A stretch of DNA of 64,000 bases from positions 248,001 through 312,000 of the forward strand of contig NZ_PJZF01000002.1 in assembly GCF_002858675.1 (NCBI RefSeq), given 5' to 3'. The position numbers and the translations under genes are program-made. The notes beneath the pieces were generated by a model. That model did no database searches and had not been told where the DNA came from. It saw nothing but the letters and a program-made list of their open reading frames with translations. This document shows, piece after piece, positions 57,587 to 64,000 of the stretch (position 1 is the stretch's first letter; every line of letters starts with the position of its first letter). This DNA is from Chimaeribacter californicus (GTDB lineage: Bacteria; Pseudomonadota; Gammaproteobacteria; Enterobacterales; Enterobacteriaceae).

Positions 57587-57931
57587 ATGAAAAAAATACT
57601 GATACTTTCCGCCCTGCTGGCGGCCTCTTCCTTCGCCCACGCCGCAGACGACGCCCACAGCCACACCGGGATATATATCAATAACCTGTGTGAAGAGATA
57701 AAAGCGGACAGCGGCAAAGGCGACAGCGATCACTACCTCGATCAGCTGAAAGTCCGCGCCGGCAAAGGCGTCTCCTCCTCCGCCATGAACAAGCCGGAGT
57801 TCCAGGACGACGAAGCCGAAGCCGTGGTCGACGCGTTTATGGACCTCAACGAAGAGCAGCGCAGCGTCTTGGCCAAAGACCCCGCCAAATGCCGCAATGA
57901 TGTGCTGGCGGAGTTGAAGAAGCAGGGGTAA
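57587..57931 (+). CDS. Small exported protein of unknown function
   Basis: 114 residues. Signal peptide (MKKILILSALLAASSFAHA, cleavage near residue 19), mature part about 95 residues, acidic and mostly helical (QDDEAEAVVDAFMDLNEEQR), with two cysteines (NNLCEE and AKCRND) that could form a disulfide. Ribosome site AGGAG nine bases upstream. I do not recognise a family. It stands alone at the edge of the foreign block, divergent from dhaK. Confidence 0.8.
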   Translation: MKKILILSALLAASSFAHAADDAHSHTGIYINNLCEEIKADSGKGDSDHYLDQLKVRAGKGVSSSAMNKPEFQDDEAEAVVDAFMDLNEEQRSVLAKDPAKCRNDVLAELKKQG

Positions 57932-57964
57932 ACAGCGCGCCGCTGTATAAGCAGCGGCGGGTTT

Positions 57965-58088
57965 TTAACGACGCTGGGCAGCGATCATCGCTTTCATCTC
58001 AGCGATAGAGAGGGTGCGGTTTTTCTTACGATGGATAATGCTATGGCAGTTGGGGTAGACCGGCACCAGATCGGTGAATACGGATAAA
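57965..58088 (-). pseudogene. C-terminal remnant of an HNH endonuclease gene
   Basis: About 40 codons reading FTDLVPVYPNCHSIIHRKK and ending MKAMIAAQRR on the minus strand, the typical C-terminal HNH finger of McrA-like nucleases (usual form DLVPVCPNCHxxIHR). The first zinc-type cysteine is Tyr here. Upstream of position 58088 the sequence changes abruptly to AT-rich DNA and the rest of the gene, including the HH core, is missing. It looks like a gene cut at the left edge of the inserted restriction-modification block. Confidence 0.75.
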
Positions 58089-58301
58089 CCCTTAATCGTA
58101 ATTTTTATTATTTTTTGAATTAAGGTGCAATATATTTCCATTCAGCTTATAGAAAAAATTTCAGCTGATTACCAAATTCAAAGCATAAAATTTTATACAC
58201 TATGTCCAATTAACATTTCTTTTTAAGAGATAAAGAATATATTTGTAATAAAATTGACATAAAAGTATAATAATTCGATTTCAACTAAACAAGGAAAGAT
58301 T

Positions 58302-58990
58302 ATGACTTCGAATAGAGAAAATGTTTTCACTACTAATGCCATTGAAATTGCCAAAAGAGAAATGCAACACATCAACCCAGAGCTATGTACTAAATTTGGC
58401 GAATTGATTGGATTCATTAGTTTATACCCAGAGAGTGCTTCAACAAAAAAAACAGCCCGCCTGTTGGTACAGAAGAATATATAAAGAATGCAGCTCGTAT
58501 ATTTTCAAACAGTAGAATACCAAAAAAGCCTTCTAGGCCAAATACAATTCCTGATGAAATGGTGGGTGTAGTGCTTCAAACTACTTTTGATATTTCACCT
58601 GAAAAATTAAGCGAAATAAAAGACACGCATGCGCTATCTATGGGTGCTGAGAATATAATTGGCGATTTGCTTGAAAGATATTTAGCACATGAGTTAGAAC
58701 CTCATGGGTGGATTTGGTGTTCAGGAACTGTTGTTAAAGCTGTAGACTTTATAAAATGGGAAGAAGGTGAGAATAAATGGAAAATGCTACAAGTAAAGAA
58801 TAGAGATAATACAGAGAACTCATCAAGTAGCGCAATTCGTAATAATACAGATATAATAAAATGGTTTAGAACATTCTCTAAAAAGATTGGTTCTAACTGG
58901 GAAAGATTCCCCGATGAGGTTTCAACTAAACACCTTTCCGAAGAAAAATTCAGAGACTTTGTAATTAATTATTTGAACTCTCTTAAATAA
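58302..58990 (+). pseudogene. SinI-like type II restriction endonuclease, disrupted by a -1 frameshift in an A8 tract
   Basis: Frame A runs 58302-58484 (starts MTSNRENVFTTNAIEIAKRE) and hits a stop soon after an A8 tract at about 58448-58455. One base back, the frame continues NSPPVGTEEYIKNAARIFSN and runs to 58990 (GDLLERYLAHELEPHGWIWC, VVKAVDFI, LQVKNRDNTENSSSSAIR). Joined, it is about 229 residues, near the length I recall for R.SinI, whose family (cuts G^GWCC) this resembles. A lost A is the simplest cause; ribosomal -1 slippage on A-AAA-AAA is possible. Convergent with the methyltransferase. Confidence 0.75.
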
Positions 58991-59075
58991 AATTTATTTT
59001 TAACAATGAAGAAAAAAATTAATAATGCAAAGCATCGTTAATTGCAAGTAACACCCAAAAATAATAATCTTTATA

Positions 59076-59112
59076 TAAAAATGAAGGCGCCAGATGAGGG
59101 GCCTTCATTTTA
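59076..59112. terminator. Bidirectional terminator between endonuclease and methyltransferase
   Basis: AAAATGAAGGC ... GCCTTCATTTT, an 11-bp stem with a 13-base loop, between the convergent genes. Confidence 0.8.
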
Positions 59113-59114
59113 TC

Positions 59115-60359
59115 TCAAGAGAATTTTTTCATAAATTCAATATCAGAAGTATTTTTATATCTTGAATATTTAAACCCTTCGATTAAAGGATGCTCTTCTT
59201 CATTTATTTCTCTTATAATACAATCACCTACCGCTTTTCCTAAACCAACAGGCACTGCATTACCCAATTGTCTATATTTATCTAAAGTCTTTCCTTCAAT
59301 AATCCAGTCATCTGGAAATTGCTGTATCTTCATGTACTCTTGTATAGATAAAGGTCTTAATTTCTCAGGATGCGCAAGAGCAGTGGCGGGCATTGCTGGA
59401 TGCGTGACCAATGTTGGTGCCGGCCGATCCCAAGAAATTCTTCTTAAAAAACCAGTTTTTCCACCGCCTAAATAAAAGGATTTACCTAATGCTTCTTTCT
59501 GCAGCTCTTCTGGCAAATTTTTCCAATATTGTCCAGCTTTTAATAGTTTAAAGTATTTTAGTCTTTTTTCAGGAAATTCTATATGTTCAGCATCGTCATC
59601 TGGAATGTCCTTAACAGCTTCCTTGAAAGTTAGCCATTTTTTTAACCCAAACTCGCCATGCTCACTATGAGTAGGCTTAAGATAAGGAACTTTTTTTCCG
59701 TTTCTAGAACAAATTATTATCACTCGCTCTCTAATCTGAGGAACGCCAAAATTAGCAGAGTTATAAAGATTGAAAGAGACATTATATCCTGCATTTTCAA
59801 GCATTCTTACTATATAGTGTAGAACACCGCCAGGTTTTTCCTCGGACGCCAGCGGAGGAAAATCCTCACCTCTTTGACTATGAGGCCTATGTAATAGCGG
59901 TGCCGATAGTAAACCGCGGACATTTTCTAAAACTATATATTTAGGCTTTATTTCTAATACTGTTTCTAAAAACTTTATGAAAACGTTCCCTCTATCATCT
60001 TCCAGACCTAATCTTTTACCAGCAGTAGAAAATGCTTGGCAAGGTGGCCCGCCCATAATTAAATCGACTTCATCACCTATTTTTAACCCGGAAATTTCCA
60101 TGATTTCTTCAGAGGAATAATCTCTAATATCACCGATCAAAGGTAAATTAGGCTTGTTTTTTTGAATAGTCTTTCTAGCTGCCTTATCGATTTCACAGGC
60201 TAACAGAGTTTTGAATCCAGCTTGCTCAATGCCAATATCTAATCCCATAGCTCCACTAAAAAAACTTAATGCAATAGGTTTTTGAGCAATCTGCATAGAA
60301 TTATCTAATATAGCCCTACCATTAGTAGAACTTATCCTCACTTGGCTTTCATCTAACAT
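59115..60359 (-). CDS. DNA C5-cytosine methyltransferase (SinI-like type II)
   Basis: 414 residues. Motif [19 protein letters not shown], motif IV with catalytic Cys [14 protein letters not shown], motif [11 protein letters not shown], motif [16 protein letters not shown], target-recognition region (about 260-330), motif [12 protein letters not shown] and motif [14 protein letters not shown]: all intact. ATG 60359 is preferred over TTG 60365 because AGGA lies at a usable distance. Expected to protect the site of the adjacent SinI-like enzyme (GGWCC, inferred). AT-rich coding unlike the backbone, so acquired horizontally. Confidence 0.92.
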   Translation of the reverse strand: MLDESQVRISSTNGRAILDNSMQIAQKPIALSFFSGAMGLDIGIEQAGFKTLLACEIDKAARKTIQKNKPNLPLIGDIRDYSSEEIMEISGLKIGDEVDLIMGGPPCQAFSTAGKRLGLEDDRGNVFIKFLETVLEIKPKYIVLENVRGLLSAPLLHRPHSQRGEDFPPLASEEKPGGVLHYIVRMLENAGYNVSFNLYNSANFGVPQIRERVIIICSRNGKKVPYLKPTHSEHGEFGLKKWLTFKEAVKDIPDDDAEHIEFPEKRLKYFKLLKAGQYWKNLPEELQKEALGKSFYLGGGKTGFLRRISWDRPAPTLVTHPAMPATALAHPEKLRPLSIQEYMKIQQFPDDWIIEGKTLDKYRQLGNAVPVGLGKAVGDCIIREINEEEHPLIEGFKYSRYKNTSDIEFMKKFS

Positions 60360-60760
60360 TTGCAAAATCCTAAAATTATCATTTAAAAACAGTAGATTAA
60401 TAGTTATACTTATAATGTAGTATATACACTATATGATAAATTTCATAGATACTATTTTGCCCTAACCAAAACACCTGTCAATATAAACAGTGATTATTTT
60501 TATTAAAAAAGTATCTCCATATTTTATAGAAATTTTTTAAATAATCTAATCTAGAATAATAAGCATGGGTATTTTTTTACCAAGAACTCTTCGTTAAATA
60601 ACTCTTATTAATACGATTAAAAATATTTAATTTCTGCATGCTCTTTATTAGACGGGTTAAAAAAAATTAAAAAATCTCGAATTTATTAGGTGGTGATGAT
60701 TTTTTAAAAAATAAATTAATGTTATAATATATAAATTTTAATTTATCTCTAGGTAAGAAT
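60360..60760. promoter_or_regulatory. AT-rich divergent region between methyltransferase and HNH nuclease
   Basis: 401 bases, very AT-rich, no ORF. It contains an inverted repeat TAGTATATACACTA at 60418-60431 close to the methyltransferase start, with TATAAG/TATAAC minus-strand -10-like hexamers just inside. This might be a methyltransferase promoter with autoregulatory operator; the HNH promoter would lie near 60700-60740. Confidence 0.4.
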
Positions 60761-61525
60761 ATGTTATCAACAACATTATGGACGCGTGATCAACTCTTAG
60801 TCGCTTTTACCTTATATAGCCAACTGCCCTTTGGGCAAATGCATTCCAAAAATTCCACTATCCAATATTACGCTGACTTAATCGGCCGGACGCCTTCAGC
60901 CCTTGCGATGAAATTAGTTAATATTGCGAGTTTAGATCCTTTTATTACTAACTCGGGCCGTACTGGCTTAACGGGCGCATCTAACGCAGATCGACGCTTG
61001 TGGGAGGAGATGAATCAAGATCCCGACAAGTTTGAACATGAGTGCCAATCGGTGATGGCGATGTATGAACCACCTACCCCGGTAAAAAATGATGAAGAAC
61101 CCGCTGATTTTACAGGGAAAGAAGAAATCAAACCCGTTAAAACCCGTATTGGCCAGCAACTATTCCGTAAGCGGGTTTTGGAAGCGTATGACAACCGGTG
61201 CTGCATAACCGGGTTAGAAGATCCTATCTTGCTGATTGCCAGCCATATTCGCCCATGGAAAGCAGATCCGCGGTACCGTCTGGATCCTAGAAATGGTTTA
61301 TGCCTGTCTAATCTTCATGATCGCGCCTTTGACCAAGGGCTTATTACCTTTAACGAGGATTTAGAGCTTGTATTATCCATACACCTTAAACGTTTAAAAA
61401 GCGTCTCTGCGCGGGATAATTTCTTAAAATATGAGGGTGTGAAAATACGGCACTCGGCCCAATTCTCACCGAGTGAAGAACATTTGGATTTTCATCGGAA
61501 ACATATTTTTATCGATAACTTATAG
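60761..61525 (+). CDS. HNH endonuclease, putative restriction-type
   Basis: 254 residues. N-terminal helical region (about 1-85; LIGRTPSALAMKLVNIASLD) found in a family of putative restriction HNH proteins, a charged linker, and a C-terminal HNH_2-type nuclease (about 130-210): CCITGLEDPILLIASHIRPW, then NGLCLSNLHDRAFDQGLI, giving the catalytic histidines and asparagine. Ribosome site AGG seven bases upstream. Base composition is between the AT-rich methyltransferase and the backbone. It may be a methylation-dependent or solitary defence nuclease; no methyltransferase subunit of its own is evident. Confidence 0.85.
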   Translation: MLSTTLWTRDQLLVAFTLYSQLPFGQMHSKNSTIQYYADLIGRTPSALAMKLVNIASLDPFITNSGRTGLTGASNADRRLWEEMNQDPDKFEHECQSVMAMYEPPTPVKNDEEPADFTGKEEIKPVKTRIGQQLFRKRVLEAYDNRCCITGLEDPILLIASHIRPWKADPRYRLDPRNGLCLSNLHDRAFDQGLITFNEDLELVLSIHLKRLKSVSARDNFLKYEGVKIRHSAQFSPSEEHLDFHRKHIFIDNL

Positions 61526-61575
61526 CAAGCAGGGAATTAAACGCCCGCTATTCCCGATAAAAAGAGTGGGGCCCC

Positions 61576-62643
61576 TCACCCCACCTCCCCAATCGATCCC
61601 CTCACCAGCAGTTCCGCTCTAAAGGGCAGCATCGGCCCCGGTTCTTCGCCTTTGATGCGGGCGATCAGGCGGCGGGCGGCTTCGCGGCCCATGTCGTAGA
61701 CCGGCTGGGCGACCACGGTCAGGGGCGGGTGGACGATCTCCGTCCAGGGGAAGTTGTCGTACATCACGAAGGAGAGATCCTGCGGGATGCGCAGGCCGCG
61801 CTGGCTTAGTTCGCGCAGCAGTGACATGGCGATCAGGCTGTCGGAGGCGATAAGCGCCGTCGGTGGCGCGGGGCGTTGCCACAGTTCTTCCACAATCCGT
61901 GCGATAGAGGCCTCATCCAGCGCGTTGGCCTTAATCAGCGTGGGATCGAACATTACCCCGGCGTCGGCGAAGGCCAGTTCCATGCCGCCTACGCGCTGGG
62001 CCACCGGCGTCAGGCCGAAATCTTCCGGGTAACGCCACGGCTCTGCGCAGCGCATGCTGGTCACGTAGGCGATGCGCCGGTGCCCGGCCTCTAACAGCCG
62101 GCGCGTTGCCTCGCGCGCCGGGACGGTGAATTCGGCACAGATCGCCTCGACCTCCAGCCCTTCGACCGTCCGGTCAAACAGCACCAGCGCCCGCCCCGCC
62201 GCCAGGATCTGCGCCAGGTGTACGTTGTCGCCGGCGACCGAACTGCACGGCGCGACGATGATGCCGTCCACGCGCTTCTCCAGCATCACGTGTACCGCGT
62301 CCTGTTCGGCCGCAAGCTGCTCGTCACTGTTGCTCAGCAGCAGGTGGTAACCCGCCTGCCGCGCCACGTCCGCCATGCCGCGTAACGCCAGGCCGAAGTG
62401 CGGATTCTCAATGTCCCCGACAATCACGCCGATGGTGTTGGAACGGCCGGTGTTCATGCTGCGCGCCAGCTCATTCGGCCGGTAGCCGAGCTGTGCCGCC
62501 GCGTGGTTGACCCGCGTCTGTACCTCTTCACTGACAGCACCATAGCCGCCCAGCGCACGCGCCGCCTGGGCTTTGGAAACGTTGGCAGCCCTTGCCACAT
62601 CGGCAACGGTCGGCGCTTTAATTGGGGGCAGAATGTTGGTCAT
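61576..62643 (-). CDS. LacI-family transcriptional repressor of the adjacent ABC transporter
   Basis: 355 residues. HTH PTVADVARAANVSKAQAARA and hinge YRPNELARSMNTGRSNTIGV, followed by a periplasmic-binding-protein-like effector domain (GVIVGDIENPHFGLAL ... ALIASDSLIAMSLLREL ... LSFVMYDNFPWTEIVHPPLT). Divergent from the ABC binding-protein gene with two perfect palindromic operators in the gap, so it probably represses that operon and possibly itself. The effector is unknown. Confidence 0.9.
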   Translation of the reverse strand: MTNILPPIKAPTVADVARAANVSKAQAARALGGYGAVSEEVQTRVNHAAAQLGYRPNELARSMNTGRSNTIGVIVGDIENPHFGLALRGMADVARQAGYHLLLSNSDEQLAAEQDAVHVMLEKRVDGIIVAPCSSVAGDNVHLAQILAAGRALVLFDRTVEGLEVEAICAEFTVPAREATRRLLEAGHRRIAYVTSMRCAEPWRYPEDFGLTPVAQRVGGMELAFADAGVMFDPTLIKANALDEASIARIVEELWQRPAPPTALIASDSLIAMSLLRELSQRGLRIPQDLSFVMYDNFPWTEIVHPPLTVVAQPVYDMGREAARRLIARIKGEEPGPMLPFRAELLVRGSIGEVG

Positions 62644-62720
62644 AATGAAATTGTATCACAAGTTGTTAACATCAATGTTGACGCTCTAAAAGCGCTGTGC
62701 TTATTATCTCTACAACTGCT

Positions 62721-62780
62721 TGAGACCGGTCTCACTTGAGTCACAGGGCCAAACAGTCACCTGTGTTGAGACCGGTCTCA
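62721..62780. promoter_or_regulatory. Two perfect 14-bp operators between LacI-type repressor and ABC transporter
   Basis: TGAGACCGGTCTCA occurs at 62721-62734 and again at 62767-62780, identical perfect palindromes 46 bp apart. On the plus strand, TTGAGA (62766-62771) with a 17-base spacer and TAACAC (62789-62794) could be the transporter promoter, with the second operator over its -35. Confidence 0.85.
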
Positions 62781-62845
62781 TATTACCATAACACTGCCGG
62801 TTCAACAGACTCTGATGTTTACACCTGACTAAAACGGATGAGCTT

Positions 62846-63667
62846 ATGACATCGCATAACTATCTGCACAATCGCCTGCCAACCCTAGCCGCCACGCTGT
62901 TTGCCTCGGTTGCCTTCTGTTCCTTCGGCGCGTATGCCGCCGCAGACAGCAACCCCTATGGCCTGATTGAGCCGGGCCACCTGCGGGTCGCCAGCCTCGG
63001 CGATGCCAAACCTTACACCTTCACCGACAAAACCGGCCAGTTCACCGGCTTCGATGTGGAGTTCTTCAAGAACGTCGCGCATCGCATCGGGATCGAGCAG
63101 GTCGATTTTATCGGCCAGGATTTCACCGCCATTTTGCCGGCGGTGGCGAACGGCCAGTATGATGCGGGCGTCGCCGCCATCGGCATCACCCCGGCGCGCG
63201 CAAAAACCGTGGATTTCTCCACCGGCTATCTGGTGGGCTTTCTTACGGTACTGACGCGCAGCGACTCCGGCGTGAAGAACGTCGGGACGCTGGCGAAAAA
63301 GCGGCTGGGCGTGGTGCAGGGCACCTTGCAGGAAGCCTATGCGATCGAGCATTTCAAGCAGACCGACGTGGTGCGCTTCCCGGATAACAACGCCGCGGTC
63401 TCGGCGCTGAACAACGGCACGCTGGACGCGATTTTCCTCGATAACGAGGCCGCCAAAAGTTACGCCGAACGCTTCAAGCTGGTCACCGCCGCCGACATCC
63501 CTTCCTTTGATGCCCCGGCCGGGGTCGCGATCGCCAAAGATAAACCGGCGTTCAAGGCCGCGCTGGATAAAGCCATCAAAGACGCGATGCAGGACGGCAC
63601 CTGGAAACAGCTCTACGAGAAGTGGTTCCCCGGCTCGCCGCTGCCGAAGCAGTACCTGCCCCAGTAA
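62846..63667 (+). CDS. ABC transporter substrate-binding protein, polar amino-acid type
   Basis: 273 residues, periplasmic. Signal peptide ([21 protein letters not shown], cleavage about residue 32), then an SBP_bac_3 domain: [68 protein letters not shown] and C-terminal [15 protein letters not shown]. Binds an amino acid or similar compound; ligand unknown. First gene of an operon under the divergent LacI-type repressor. Confidence 0.92.
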   Translation: MTSHNYLHNRLPTLAATLFASVAFCSFGAYAAADSNPYGLIEPGHLRVASLGDAKPYTFTDKTGQFTGFDVEFFKNVAHRIGIEQVDFIGQDFTAILPAVANGQYDAGVAAIGITPARAKTVDFSTGYLVGFLTVLTRSDSGVKNVGTLAKKRLGVVQGTLQEAYAIEHFKQTDVVRFPDNNAAVSALNNGTLDAIFLDNEAAKSYAERFKLVTAADIPSFDAPAGVAIAKDKPAFKAALDKAIKDAMQDGTWKQLYEKWFPGSPLPKQYLPQ

Positions 63668-63745
63668 CTCCGCGAACGTTCTGCGTTCAGTCCGCTCAAC
63701 AGGTGATGGGCGCGCCCCGTCACCCGCTTTTAGTGAGATACGGCT

Positions 63746-64000
63746 ATGGATCTGTTAACTGTACTTTCCCGCACCTTTTTTGATATCCCGTCGATGCTGG
63801 AGGTGCTGCCGCAATTGCTCAGCACCGGGCTGGTGAACACGGTGATCATCTCCGTGGCGGCCACCATCCTCGGCACGCTGTTTGGCCTGATCCTGGCGCT
63901 GATGGGCATCTCCCCGTCGCGCTGGCTGCGCATCCCGGCGCGCCTCTACACCGACCTGTTCCGCGGCCTGCCGTCGATTCTGACCATCCTGCTGATTGGC
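63746..64000 (+). CDS. ABC transporter permease, HisM/GlnP type, N-terminal part
   Basis: First 85 codons of a permease cut by the window end. LSTGLVNTVIISVAATILG followed by RLYTDLFRGLPSILTI matches the conserved N-terminal helices and EAA-preceding region of polar amino-acid permeases. Begins 79 bases after the binding-protein stop, same operon. The ATP-binding subunit presumably lies beyond. Confidence 0.9.
   Translation, partial: MDLLTVLSRTFFDIPSMLEVLPQLLSTGLVNTVIISVAATILGTLFGLILALMGISPSRWLRIPARLYTDLFRGLPSILTILLIG

Noticed and set aside
57334..57733. Minus-strand frames opposite the small exported protein gene
   Set aside because: Low-quality composition, no start signal; the plus-strand gene has a good ribosome site and signal peptide.

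Overview
The window is chromosomal DNA from a member of the Enterobacterales. The backbone follows the E. coli 0/100-minute region in order and orientation, as seen from the opposite strand: talB, yaaJ, yaaA, thrCBA with thrL, the LasT/YjtD methyltransferase, arcA, creA, rob, gpmB, yjjX, trpR, slt, ettA, nadR, radA, serB, ytjB, yjjJ, deoDBAC, yjjV, yjjU, ytjA, osmY, prfC, rimI, holD, rsmC and three tRNA-Leu(CAG) genes. Most of it is GC-rich. The chitinase/holin locus suggests a Serratia/Yersinia-type relative, but the genus cannot be fixed from this sequence.

Region by region. (1) 1-2670: talB end, yaaJ, yaaA. (2) 2680-7910: an AT-richer accessory locus between yaaA and thrC. It holds a GH18 chitinase without a signal peptide, a tail-anchored ToxR/CadC-type regulator, a GH108-type muramidase, a small three-helix holin-like protein and a LysR regulator. 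This gene set fits a compact holin/muramidase-dependent (type 10-like) chitinase release system and is the most interesting part of the window. (3) 8108-13846: the threonine operon with leader peptide, attenuator and promoter, then the LasT methyltransferase. (4) 13847-20377: arcA with an FNR box and a conserved antisense YjjY ORF in its leader, creA, rob, gpmB, yjjX, trpR with its operator, slt. (5) 20911-24453: an insertion carrying a P2-type cation ATPase and an RcsA paralogue. (6) 24637-42608: ettA, nadR, radA, serB, ytjB, yjjJ, the deo operon with a two-CRP-site deoP2-like control region, yjjV-yjjU, ytjA, osmY, prfC.

(7) 42756-44426: a hipBA module inserted between prfC and rimI, with three operators at an exact 30-bp period over its promoter. 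(8) 44461-48922: holD-rimI, rsmC, an aldo/keto reductase with a divergent LysR regulator, and the three tRNA-Leu genes. (9) 49052-57931: a DUF1435-like membrane protein, a diguanylate cyclase, an orphan LacI orthologue, a GH31 glycosidase plus GPH-symporter operon, a single-chain dihydroxyacetone kinase and a small exported protein. (10) 57965-61525: a foreign AT-rich block. It has a truncated HNH nuclease remnant at its left edge, a SinI-like restriction endonuclease split by a one-base frameshift in an A-tract, a convergent C5-cytosine methyltransferase and an intact HNH nuclease. (11) 61576-64000: a LacI-family repressor divergent from an amino-acid-type ABC transporter (binding protein and first permease), with two perfect 14-bp palindromic operators between them.

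Likely interplay: the two regulators next to the chitinase would control chitinase and lysis genes together. CRP/CytR-type control is suggested for deo, TrpR autoregulation for trpR, and HipB autoregulation for hipBA. In the restriction-modification block the methyltransferase appears intact while the endonuclease appears broken or dependent on frameshifting.
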